Virus record (IMG/VR): IMGVR_UViG_3300006845_000026
Span: 1 to 41,974 of that record
Reading direction: 5' to 3' (one strand)
Source of the DNA: a virus
Length of the DNA stretch: 41,974 bases
A program made the translations under genes and the position numbers. Positions 31,081 to 39,096 of this stretch are shown here, piece by piece (within the stretch, counting starts at the first letter, position 1; the number at the start of each line of letters is the position of its first letter). Below the pieces are notes generated by a model that worked only from the letters and a program-made list of their open reading frames with translations, did no database searches and was not told the origin of the DNA.

Positions 31081-32463
31081 GTGGGCAAGCTCCTCAGTTT
31101 GGCGAAGGCCGCGGTCGCGGAGATCCCCAATTACCGGAACCTGGTCAAGTGGATCCTCGAAGCGTCGACGGACATCGATTCGAGCTCTTCGACTGACAGT
31201 CAGAACTCTGAGATCATTCAAGGCTCGGGAATCTCTGTCACCGGCGGCTTCGAGTATCTAACACAAGCAAGTTGGGGCGTTAATTCGACCACCGGGAACG
31301 ATGGCGGACCCGGAACTGCTGCCGAGCCCCTGCTCACGCCCGAAGAACTGGCGCGTCGATGGCAAGGGCGAACGCTCAGCCCTGATCTGAGCTCGGTCGC
31401 TATTCAACTGGCCGGTTCGTTCACGACTGATGCGTTCTCACTCTCGGCGCACGTGCCAGGGAACACCGAGATCGAAGTCTTGGGACAGATGACGATCACC
31501 GACGGCCCGATGGCGATCGGTGTCTACACCGCCGAGGCGCCACCGACGCGCGCGTCACTCACGTCAGGAGCTTTTGACTTTTCAACGCGACTCCGGTCTC
31601 GAATCCGCATGACGACCGGCACGCAAGCAGGCGCCGTCGCGTACATCATGTCCGCCCCTGCGCTCGGGACCGCGAACATCAGTCAGTTCGAGCGCATCGT
31701 GAATAGCGCCGTCTCCACGGTCAACCCGACTGCCGGCGACCAGTTCGTCATCGAATCGCCTGCGACGCAGATCCGTGAGTACCACGTGCAGCTCACAGGA
31801 CCCGCAATATTTCGTCTGCGTGACTTCAAAGTTGGGTCGCTGGTGAGCACGTACACCCCGCAGAACTACATGAACGTGGGTGGGGCATCCGTCAACCGAG
31901 CGCAAGTGTTCGGTTGTGAATTCTCGGGCGCGGCGTCGGCGAGTCAACTTCAACGCGGATCGCAAACTTACGGAGGTTGTGGGATCACGGTCCCCTTCTG
32001 GACCGTCAGCTTTGGGACGCACACGATGCAAGGGTTGGCCCAGTACTCCTTCGTCCAGACGAGCCAAGGGGCGAACGTCATCGCAAACCGGTGGTGCGCC
32101 GACGGGAACGGTACGGCGCACGTTGGGTTCTTGCTCGGCAACGGCTCGTACTGCGAAGACATCGCACCGCGCGGCGTGTTTGGTTGCATTAACGGAACCC
32201 TCACCGAGCTCGTGCGCATCGAGGACTTCGCGCAGTGGGTCGAGTCGTCCGGTACGGCCGTCTTCTACGGGACTGCGGGAAACACCACGACCAACGCCAT
32301 GCGCGTTCGAAACGGTACCGGATTCGTCTACGTCACATTGCCCACTGCTCTCGGCGCAACACCGGGAGCGGACGTCATCTTTGGCACGGACGCCGCTGTG
32401 GCATGGGCCACGCTCCCCGCTACTGGCACTGCTCCGGACAACGCTTTCGCGCTAGTGAGGTAA
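31081..32463 (+). CDS. Tailspike-like protein, possibly beta-helix
   Basis: 460 residues from a GTG with no strong ribosome site. A helical N-terminus (KLLSLAKAAVAEIPNYRNLV) parallels the attachment helix of the C1q-like family, followed by a Ser-rich hinge. The body has many Asn/Gly-rich short strands (NISQFERIVNSAVSTVN, EYHVQLTGPAIFRLRDF, GTAVFYGTAGNTTTNAM), as in right-handed beta-helix or other spike proteins. It is probably a receptor-binding or depolymerase-type spike. No catalytic pair was identified. Confidence 0.6.
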   Translation: MGKLLSLAKAAVAEIPNYRNLVKWILEASTDIDSSSSTDSQNSEIIQGSGISVTGGFEYLTQASWGVNSTTGNDGGPGTAAEPLLTPEELARRWQGRTLSPDLSSVAIQLAGSFTTDAFSLSAHVPGNTEIEVLGQMTITDGPMAIGVYTAEAPPTRASLTSGAFDFSTRLRSRIRMTTGTQAGAVAYIMSAPALGTANISQFERIVNSAVSTVNPTAGDQFVIESPATQIREYHVQLTGPAIFRLRDFKVGSLVSTYTPQNYMNVGGASVNRAQVFGCEFSGAASASQLQRGSQTYGGCGITVPFWTVSFGTHTMQGLAQYSFVQTSQGANVIANRWCADGNGTAHVGFLLGNGSYCEDIAPRGVFGCINGTLTELVRIEDFAQWVESSGTAVFYGTAGNTTTNAMRVRNGTGFVYVTLPTALGATPGADVIFGTDAAVAWATLPATGTAPDNAFALVR

Positions 32464-32467
32464 GCGA

Positions 32468-32701
32468 ATGGACTTGGAACAACGAATCGAAGCTCTCGCG
32501 CCCGAAGAATTGCGCAACCACATGCGCGCGTTCATGGTGCGCCCCTCTGTCGTCTCAGACCCAGCCGTCGTAGAGAACGAGCTCGCGTTCTGCGAAAAAC
32601 TGGCGGCCGGAATCTGCCCGAGCTGTAATGACACGATCGATCGACTCGACGACTGCTGGTACTGTGAGTCGTGCAAACACCAAACCGCCTTCAGTAGCTG
32701 A
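32468..32701 (+). CDS. Small zinc-ribbon protein
   Basis: 77 residues; ATG 5 bases after the previous stop. An acidic helical start (DLEQRIEALAPEELRNHMRA) leads to CPSC...CWYCESC, a four-Cys zinc ribbon (the pattern CPSC-x10-CxxC). It lies between spike genes. Its role could be regulatory or structural and is unknown. Confidence 0.65.
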   Translation: MDLEQRIEALAPEELRNHMRAFMVRPSVVSDPAVVENELAFCEKLAAGICPSCNDTIDRLDDCWYCESCKHQTAFSS

Positions 32702-32706
32702 TTCCA

Positions 32707-33285
32707 ATGTCCGGACCCGGTAGTCCTCTCTGGCCCAAGATCGGCTTCCCGCCCGGCGGAGGCGGGGGTGGTGGTTTCTCTGGCCTCATCATCGAGCAAG
32801 GTGGCGTCCCGCTGCCAGGTACGTTCACCACGCTAAATTTCACGGGCGGCTTCACCGTCACGCCGACCGTCGACGGCGCTGACATCACGCTCAACGTCGC
32901 CGTCGAATTCGGTCCGGGTGCCGGACTCGTCCAAGCGGTCGCAACCGATCCACCGGGTGGCTGGACCGTGCTCTCGCCTGGCGCGTTCGTGTTCGAGAAC
33001 GACGCGACCGACCCGTTCGACTCGGCCACGTTCCAGGTCGTCGCACTCGTCTCGAACACCGCGCTCGTGGGCAGCATCCGACTCTTCGACGTGACCGACG
33101 GCGTGCCCGTCGCCACGAGCGTGCTCACGACGTCCAGCGGCACCGATGTCGTGCTCACGACGGGTGACATCTTGGGCGACTTGATCGATGGGCACCTGTA
33201 TCAGTTTCAAGCAGAGGCCACCGGCGGCTCGGCCTCGACCGACGTCGTCGTCGTGCGGTCCGCACTACTCATCGCAGAATTCTGA
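32707..33285 (+). CDS. Gly-rich-hinge beta protein, spike-like
   Basis: 192 residues. It has a Pro/Gly start with an eight-residue Gly run (PPGGGGGGGF), then a beta-rich region (TLNFTGGFTVTPTVDGADIT) and a C-terminal domain of Asp/Val strands (GSIRLFDVTDGVPVATSV..GHLYQFQAEATGG). A flexible hinge plus a beta domain suggests a short fibre or spike attached by its N-terminus. No known family was recognised. Confidence 0.6.
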   Translation: MSGPGSPLWPKIGFPPGGGGGGGFSGLIIEQGGVPLPGTFTTLNFTGGFTVTPTVDGADITLNVAVEFGPGAGLVQAVATDPPGGWTVLSPGAFVFENDATDPFDSATFQVVALVSNTALVGSIRLFDVTDGVPVATSVLTTSSGTDVVLTTGDILGDLIDGHLYQFQAEATGGSASTDVVVVRSALLIAEF

Positions 33286-33291
33286 GGTCCC

Positions 33292-34290
33292 ATGGCACTC
33301 CCGACTCTCATCAAGACGTGGCAATTCCAAGTCAACAACCAGGTTCCGGCGCAGGGTAGCTCGCTCGCGACCAGCCGCGCGATGATGCGCGCGATCAAGA
33401 ACTCTCTCATCGGTACCGGTGCTTGGACTAACAGCGCGAACGGCGCGATCGCCGTGACCAACCCGATGACCGTCGCTGGAAGCGCGAACGGCGCGGGCGG
33501 GTTCGGAATGGACGGCGTTGATCGCTGGGCGGCCGACGCGAACTTGGTCTGGGCCGCCTCCGGCTCACCGCATTCTTGGTTCGTCTTCAACCATCCAAGC
33601 GGCGCTCAGATCTTGTTCGACCTGAACAGCGCGACCGACACCGTCATGCGCATGGGCATCTCGCCGAGCGGCGCATACGCGGGCGGCTCGAACACGGATC
33701 GCCCGACCGCAGCCGACGAGAACATCTTTTCGCCCGCCATCTCGTGGGGGTGCGCCGGCAACGCGACGCACCGCTGGCACGTCTTGAAGTCGAGCGACGG
33801 TTTGATCTTCCGCGTCGTCATCAACACCGGCGGCGCGACACGCGGGTTCTGGCAGATGGAAACCGTCAACAACCGCATCGGAGCCTTCTGGCCCGAACCA
33901 ACCGTCATCACGCTGGACGGCTCGAACGCGAGCACGGTCGCGACCACGGGCGACCTCATGAGCACCGCGTCGACCGTCTTGCCGAAAGGTCGCGACGACA
34001 CCGCGAACATCTCGCTCGTGTGGACGTGCGAGGGCGTGAACTCGCAGGCGCTCAACCTGCTCGAGACGACGCCGATCGACAAGACGGGCGAGAACCCGAT
34101 GTTCCCGGCTGGCCTCTACTCGATCACGGCCGGACACATCGGACCGATCGCATCGCTCATCGACGCCTGGTGGGGCCTCGCTAACTTCGCGGACGGAACG
34201 ACGTACCCGGCGCTCGGCACGCTCGATCAATTCGTGCAATTCAGCGACGTGATCATGCCGTGGAACCAGACCGTACCGCAGTTGGCGTGA
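33292..34290 (+). CDS. Spike/fibre-like protein
   Basis: 332 residues. The N-terminus TWQFQVNNQVPAQGSSLATS and a following KNSLIGTGAWTNSANG resemble tail-fibre-like proteins in myxobacterial phage-type clusters (memory, not a search). The body has Trp/Ser/Gly strands (SWFVFNHPSGAQILFDL, MQMETVNNRIGAFW). It has no signal or membrane segment. It is probably part of the receptor-binding set. Confidence 0.55.
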   Translation: MALPTLIKTWQFQVNNQVPAQGSSLATSRAMMRAIKNSLIGTGAWTNSANGAIAVTNPMTVAGSANGAGGFGMDGVDRWAADANLVWAASGSPHSWFVFNHPSGAQILFDLNSATDTVMRMGISPSGAYAGGSNTDRPTAADENIFSPAISWGCAGNATHRWHVLKSSDGLIFRVVINTGGATRGFWQMETVNNRIGAFWPEPTVITLDGSNASTVATTGDLMSTASTVLPKGRDDTANISLVWTCEGVNSQALNLLETTPIDKTGENPMFPAGLYSITAGHIGPIASLIDAWWGLANFADGTTYPALGTLDQFVQFSDVIMPWNQTVPQLA

Positions 34291-34291
34291 C

Positions 34292-34561
34292 ATGGCTGAC
34301 GTACCCGGCATCTACATCGACACGATCGTCGCCTTCGCGAGCGGGAGCTTCCAGCAACCACGCTACGGCGCGCTGCTGATCGAGAACCCGGGCACGCTCG
34401 TCGCTTTTCAGCGCTACCTTATGCAGGCTTGGGACAGCGTCACGAACCAGCAGTTTGACTGGCTCGTTGAGTCGCCCGACTTCACCGGCGTCTTCTATCC
34501 CGGTCCGAATTCGCCGCTCAACATTGCCGTTGCCGCCATCGTGGTACAGTGCCTTGAATAG
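34292..34561 (+). CDS. Small protein with LIENP site
   Basis: 89 residues directly after the spike gene. It has a hydrophobic-aromatic sequence with LIENPGTLVAF (34376-34390), an (L/I).EN site, and a Trp/Asp-rich middle. It has no membrane segment. It could be a spike accessory protein. The function is unknown. Confidence 0.55.
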   Translation: MADVPGIYIDTIVAFASGSFQQPRYGALLIENPGTLVAFQRYLMQAWDSVTNQQFDWLVESPDFTGVFYPGPNSPLNIAVAAIVVQCLE

Positions 34562-34570
34562 GTGAGAGAG

Positions 34571-35050
34571 ATGGAAACGCAGCAAGACATCCAGCCCAAG
34601 ACGCAAGAACAAGAGTGGAAAGAATTCATGCCGCCCGACGACTACGTGCCGGAGTGGAAGAAGCAGTTCCAGGCGATCGAGCGTCAGACAATGTTCAAGC
34701 GTCTGTCCGAGCGCATCATGTTCGTCGCGTTGGGCGCGGCTCTGGCGATCGGGGCGACGTTCTTGTTTAGTTACCCGCTGCTCGTGCAAGCCCTGGTCGT
34801 GCTCGTGCTGATCGTGTTCGCTATGTCGGTCTGGATGTACGCCATCTTGATGCGCCTGCGCGCGGCCGAGATCGACAACAAGCTCAACGAAGAGGTTCGC
34901 ATCGAACCGATCGTGAAAACTGGCAACAACACGATGGCGATCGCGAAACCGGAAACCAAGAACGCGAAACCGTACGAGCCGCCAAAGATCCGCGACCTCG
35001 GCACGGTCGATGACAAGGCGCGCGCACTCGGCGACGAGTTGAAAGCGTGA
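34571..35050 (+). CDS. Two-pass membrane protein
   Basis: 159 residues from the ATG at 34571, behind AGGTGAGAG. A charged N-terminal helix (~1-45) precedes two membrane segments (~55-74 and ~77-97; IMFVALGAALAIGATFLFSY, VLVLIVFAMSVWMYAIL), then a charged tail. It could be a holin-like or structural membrane protein. The position next to the hydrolase gene suggests a membrane role in the particle. Confidence 0.6.
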   Translation: METQQDIQPKTQEQEWKEFMPPDDYVPEWKKQFQAIERQTMFKRLSERIMFVALGAALAIGATFLFSYPLLVQALVVLVLIVFAMSVWMYAILMRLRAAEIDNKLNEEVRIEPIVKTGNNTMAIAKPETKNAKPYEPPKIRDLGTVDDKARALGDELKA

Positions 35051-35054
35051 GCTC

Positions 35055-36602
35055 GTGGCCGAGGAGGACGTCCTCATCGCTTGGAACCACGGCGCCATCC
35101 CGCCGCAGGTCAAGTCGTCGTTCACTCGGCCCACGCGCTTCATAAACCTCCCGAACCCGGCGCAGGGTCAGAACTGGACGAGCATCGTGACGGCCTTCGG
35201 GCCGTCGCCCGTGCGCGGTATCCTCGCGAAGTACGCTCCTGGCGTCACGCCGCTCCGGATCGGTCTGCTCGGCTTCTCGGCGAGCTGCGCGGGCGTCGCG
35301 GCCGTGCTCGCGAGCGGGGACGGCGGCAACATCGACGTCGCGTACGCGTGCGACGGCATTCACGTTGGTTACGTGGACCCGTCCAAGCCCGGCGGCGAGA
35401 TGAAAGTCGCCGGGCTGCAACCGTGGTTGAACTTCGGCGCGCTCGCGGTCGCGAACGAGCGCCTGTTCGTGATCAGCCACTCGAGCGTGGTGCCGCAGAC
35501 GCCGGAAGGGAAGTTCTACGCGAGCACGACCGAGACCGCGAACTACATCTGGACGACGCTGACGAGCAGCGACGACCCGAACGCGGCCCAACCACCGGTG
35601 CCCGAGCTCTCGATTCCGGAGACGACCGTCTCGAGCAGCGTGAACGGGCCGAAGCGCACGGTCGTCTACCCAGCACCCCCGTACAAGCGTCGCAACCGAG
35701 ACGACGGGCTGATCATCTACGGCATGTCGAACCTCGACAAGTACGCCGGCACGACCGACCACGTCTACCAAGCCCAGCACGTGATGCCCGCGATTCTCGC
35801 GCAGGTCGTCGCGAGGAGGTGGAACGAGGTCGACCCAAAAGCGCTGGGCCAAACTTGTTTTTTAGGCGCCCCGCCGGCGCACCCGAGTGACTTCTTCGTG
35901 CTCGGTCAAGGGGCGCAGTGCGCGAAGAGCGTCGTGCTGCCCACGAACTACATGACGTCGAGCGACGCCTCGCCGCTCCCGAACGCGAACGTCGCTCCCG
36001 CGGCGCAGTTCACGCCCGCGAAAGGAATCGGCGTAGGGACCGTCGTCGCAGTCGGCGCACTCGGTCTAGGTGCGTGGTGGCTACTGAGCGGTGGACTGGT
36101 GTCGAATCCGCGACGGTCGGAGGGTATGTCGAGAGAAGACTTCGACCCCGACGAGCTCGAACGCGGAACGCTCCACGAGATGGAGCACACCGACAGTCGC
36201 GCCGTCGCCGAACGCATCGCCATGGATCACTTGGCTGAAGACCCGGACTACTATGAAAAACTCGAGGCGGTGCTGCCGAACCAGACAACACGACAACTGC
36301 CGTACACCGTCGACTTCGACGGCAACGTCGCGGTTATCCGCTATCGCAGCGCCGACGACGCGAAACGCCACTTCGAGTTGCGCGTCCGGCCCGCGGGGAG
36401 GCAGGGAGGGTTCTGGGAGCTCTACGACCCGGAAGGCCGGCACATCTCGCAGGGAACCGTGCAAGAATTCGGACAATTAGCCTACGCGCGGGGCCGAGCC
36501 TTGCCGCAGACCGTCGACAAAGCAGAGCGCGTGTTTCGCTCGACGGGCATCTGGGCGTACACTGGACCTAACAGAGAGCGCTGGGGAGTGAGTCAACCGT
36601 AA
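35055..36602 (+). CDS. Alpha/beta-hydrolase-like protein fused to a DUF5661-like and C-terminal module
   Basis: 515 residues from GTG. It has an elbow-like RIGLLGFSASCAG (Ser in GFSAS), followed by VAYACDGIHVGY and RLFVISHSSVVP, paralogous to the 13188 protein. An HPSDFFV tag lies at 35880-35900. A membrane segment (~324-346) precedes GGLVSNPRRSEG and a module (GTLHEMEHT..IAMDHLAEDPDYYEKL) that resembles the DUF5661 group found in phages. A last ~120-residue domain ends it. Large for its neighbours, it looks like a fusion of an enzyme-like head, an anchor and a cytosolic tail. The enzyme call is tentative. Confidence 0.62.
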   Translation: MAEEDVLIAWNHGAIPPQVKSSFTRPTRFINLPNPAQGQNWTSIVTAFGPSPVRGILAKYAPGVTPLRIGLLGFSASCAGVAAVLASGDGGNIDVAYACDGIHVGYVDPSKPGGEMKVAGLQPWLNFGALAVANERLFVISHSSVVPQTPEGKFYASTTETANYIWTTLTSSDDPNAAQPPVPELSIPETTVSSSVNGPKRTVVYPAPPYKRRNRDDGLIIYGMSNLDKYAGTTDHVYQAQHVMPAILAQVVARRWNEVDPKALGQTCFLGAPPAHPSDFFVLGQGAQCAKSVVLPTNYMTSSDASPLPNANVAPAAQFTPAKGIGVGTVVAVGALGLGAWWLLSGGLVSNPRRSEGMSREDFDPDELERGTLHEMEHTDSRAVAERIAMDHLAEDPDYYEKLEAVLPNQTTRQLPYTVDFDGNVAVIRYRSADDAKRHFELRVRPAGRQGGFWELYDPEGRHISQGTVQEFGQLAYARGRALPQTVDKAERVFRSTGIWAYTGPNRERWGVSQP

Positions 36603-37216
36603 TGGCGACTGCAATCGAAGAGTTGTTGGGCCTGCTCCGCGCCGCTGCCGGAGAACCGACCGGATCGTGGCACAGCCATCTGGGTATCTGGCGTCAGAGA
36701 GTCAGCCAGCTCCTCGGACAGGTGATCATCAACACCGGCGGCTCCGCAGCCGGCCCTCTCGAGTACGTGCAAGTCGGTTACCAAACGACCGACTTCATCG
36801 GCGGCGTGCCAAGCGGCTCGGGTCAGATCGGCGTCCTCGAGAACGGCGACGTGATCTTCAATGGAACCGTGTTCGGGAACATCCCGTACAGCACGGGCAT
36901 TCTAGGTGCTTTCACTCTCTCGCCAAACAAACTGTACGAACTGAGCGCGGAGTTCCAGCTCGGGTATTCTGACCCCGACGCTTTCGTCAGGATCTTCTGG
37001 GTCGAAGCGGGCACGAACACCGTGCTGCGCGACAGCGTTGGAGAAGCGGACGACGGCGGCTACGAAGCTACGCAGTACAGCGGCATGTCAACCGCTCAGC
37101 TCTTGTATGCAACGGGGGCTACTCCCGTCGACGTGAAACTCCGCGTTCTCTCACTCAGCAGCACATCGCTCGACATCTTGTACGGATCAAACGCGATCAT
37201 CAAAGAACTTCGTTGA
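36602..37216 (+). CDS. C1q-like spike protein, copy 3
   Basis: 204 residues; TAATG junction with the previous gene. It has an extended helical start (AIEELLGLLRAAAGE, then HSHLGIWRQRVSQLLG), a hinge, and a jelly-roll-like core (GNIPYSTGILGAFTLSPNKLYELSAEF) with end NAIIKELR. It belongs to the 14803/15389 family and is about 21 kb away, beyond the sugar island. The conserved helix and end suggest the same docking site. Confidence 0.72.
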   Translation: MATAIEELLGLLRAAAGEPTGSWHSHLGIWRQRVSQLLGQVIINTGGSAAGPLEYVQVGYQTTDFIGGVPSGSGQIGVLENGDVIFNGTVFGNIPYSTGILGAFTLSPNKLYELSAEFQLGYSDPDAFVRIFWVEAGTNTVLRDSVGEADDGGYEATQYSGMSTAQLLYATGATPVDVKLRVLSLSSTSLDILYGSNAIIKELR

Positions 37217-37223
37217 GGGTGTT

Positions 37224-37931
37224 ATGGAATGGGTCCAAGAGAATCCGAGGCGGCCACCTAAGAAGTGGATGCGCGACTGCGTCGCCGGCGCGAGTTCGAG
37301 TTCTCGTGACCCAGGCGCCGTGTGCGGCGCGCTCTGGTACCACAAGATGAGCGAGTCACAGCGCCGAGCCGCGCTCTCGCGCGAGCGCAAGCTCCAAGAG
37401 AACCAGTCCGGTAACCTGATCATCCCCATGCTGATCGGCGCGGCGATCCTCGGCGGCGTCCTGTGGTGGGCGAGCTCGAAGAAGCAAGAGGAGAAGGCCA
37501 CGGGACCGCTCCCGCCGCCGCCCGCGCCGCTGCCGCCCGGAACGACGTCGCCGTCTCCGATAGCGTGCGACGTGGACGCGACCAAGCTCAAGCAGTGGGG
37601 TCAGAGCCTGGGCCTCGCAGCGATCTACGCGCCCGGCATCTCGCTCTCGTGCGTGGAGATACCGGCGTCGCACGGCTCACCGGCGTCGACGCACTGCCCG
37701 ACCGCGGACGAGGTGCAGGGCGTCCTGACACCCGACGTCGTGTCGCAACTCGACAGCTTGCCGGCGAACACGGCCGTCCTGTTCGCGACCAAGGGCAAGG
37801 GCTTCTGGGAGTTCTGGTACTGGGCGAACGACACGGTCGTCGGCACGCTGCGCCAGGACCTGTACGCGAGCTACTGCGAGAACTTCGGCGGCGTCATCGC
37901 CGGGCACCCCGCTAACCTTTTCATGTTCTGA
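37224..37931 (+). CDS. Membrane protein with GHPANLFM tail, array member 1
   Basis: 235 residues. It starts EWVQENPRRPPKKW, combining EWVQ with an EN site (37233-37247). Its head (CVAGAS..DPGAVCGALWYHKM) looks like a Cys/His module I associate with phage structural proteins (a memory-based resemblance). Then come LQENQ (37392-37406), a membrane segment (~63-82), a Pro stalk and an ectodomain with three Cys (CDVD, SCVEI, HCPTAD). It ends GHPANLFMF. It is first in a four-gene array sharing this plan. Confidence 0.7.
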   Translation: MEWVQENPRRPPKKWMRDCVAGASSSSRDPGAVCGALWYHKMSESQRRAALSRERKLQENQSGNLIIPMLIGAAILGGVLWWASSKKQEEKATGPLPPPPAPLPPGTTSPSPIACDVDATKLKQWGQSLGLAAIYAPGISLSCVEIPASHGSPASTHCPTADEVQGVLTPDVVSQLDSLPANTAVLFATKGKGFWEFWYWANDTVVGTLRQDLYASYCENFGGVIAGHPANLFMF

Positions 37932-38422
37932 TGCAACCGAACGCTCAAACACCTGCCTGGGTCGTGCCCGCGTTGATCGGCGTCGGGGTAGTCGGCGGCT
38001 TGCTGCTCTTCTCGCGCTCGAGTTCCGCATCTTCTTCAGCTCCGTCGACACCGCCGAGCACGCCGAGCACGCCGGCGCCGCTCCCGCCCGCCGTGAAGTG
38101 CGTCGTCAGCCAAGAAGGTCTCGGAAAGTGGTCGATGACCGTCAACATGACGGCGTTCCATGTGCCGATGCTCGGCATCACGGACCCGGTGAGCCCGAGT
38201 CTCGCGTTCGATATCCTGCCTTCCGAGATCATGAACAAGATCTACGCGCTCCCTGCAAGCGAGCGCATCGTGCTCGTCGACAAGAACGACGTCTTCCACT
38301 TTTTCGAGGGCAACAAGTCCACGACGCCGTCAGTTCGACGTGACGACTTGCAAGCGGACTACTGCAACAAGGTCGGCGGCACGCTCGCCGGACATCCGGC
38401 AGATCTTTTCATGGCGTGGTGA
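37931..38422 (+). CDS. Membrane protein with GHPADLFM tail, array member 2
   Basis: 163 residues, with a TGATG junction. An N-terminal membrane segment (~9-28; WVVPALIGVGVVGGLLLF), Ser/Pro stalk (SAPSTPPSTPSTPAPLPP) and ectodomain (VKCVVSQEGLGKWS...) end in GTLAGHPADLFMAW. It lacks the N-terminal head of member 1, so only anchor, stalk and ectodomain are conserved. The membrane orientation would put the tag on the far side from the N-terminus. Confidence 0.7.
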   Translation: MQPNAQTPAWVVPALIGVGVVGGLLLFSRSSSASSSAPSTPPSTPSTPAPLPPAVKCVVSQEGLGKWSMTVNMTAFHVPMLGITDPVSPSLAFDILPSEIMNKIYALPASERIVLVDKNDVFHFFEGNKSTTPSVRRDDLQADYCNKVGGTLAGHPADLFMAW

Positions 38423-39096
38423 TGGCGGTTCAAGAAAAAACCTTTCACTTGAGAGACTACCTCACTCCGGGTGGTCGTTACCCGTACGAGCGCTTGCCGA
38501 AGGACATGCAGGCAGCCTACGACCAGGGTTTCGGCGTGATGCTCCTGAGCGTGCCCGGTTTCCCGATGATCTCGGCGTACCCCGAGTACAAGATGAAGAA
38601 ACCGTGGTGCGTGGATCCCACGCAGTACCGACCGAAGTGTTACAAGACCGCGGCCGAGGCGATGAGACGTCGCAGCTCCCAGAATGCAGATCTACAATCG
38701 AACGCAAGACCGACTTGGCTCGTGCCGGCGATCATCGGAGCTGGCGTGCTCGGAGCGTTGTTTCTCTTCTCCGGCAAGTCGTCCGCGGCACCCGCAGGAC
38801 CGAAACCTTGCCCGGTAGACATGAAGAAGTTCGAGGCGTGGCTCATCGAGAAAGGTCTCGCCGGCGAGTGCGCGCCCAACGAGACGAATCCACCCTACAC
38901 GTACGTCGACTTGCAAAAGGCAGGTCTCGCTCCGGCTGAATTCTCCCCGTACGTGCTCGTGCTCGGTGACGGTTCGTTCTGGTACTACTCCAACATCAAC
39001 GAGCCGGTCGTGAAGAGCGACAACTTGAAGAATCAGTACGCCGCTTACCTCGGCACATTGCAGGGGCACCCGGCCGATCTGTTCATGGTGGCGTGA
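38422..39096 (+). CDS. Membrane protein with GHPADLFM tail, array member 3
   Basis: 224 residues from the ATG in a TGATG junction; GTG codons at 38416 and 38419 are alternatives. An N-terminal domain with KKPWCVDPTQYRPKCYKTA is followed by a membrane segment (~96-117; TWLVPAIIGAGVLGALFLF) and an ectodomain with Cys (KPCPVDMKKFEAWL, AGECAPN), ending GTLQGHPADLFMVA. The pre-anchor domain differs from member 1, while the post-anchor part and tail match. Confidence 0.7.
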   Translation: MAVQEKTFHLRDYLTPGGRYPYERLPKDMQAAYDQGFGVMLLSVPGFPMISAYPEYKMKKPWCVDPTQYRPKCYKTAAEAMRRRSSQNADLQSNARPTWLVPAIIGAGVLGALFLFSGKSSAAPAGPKPCPVDMKKFEAWLIEKGLAGECAPNETNPPYTYVDLQKAGLAPAEFSPYVLVLGDGSFWYYSNINEPVVKSDNLKNQYAAYLGTLQGHPADLFMVA

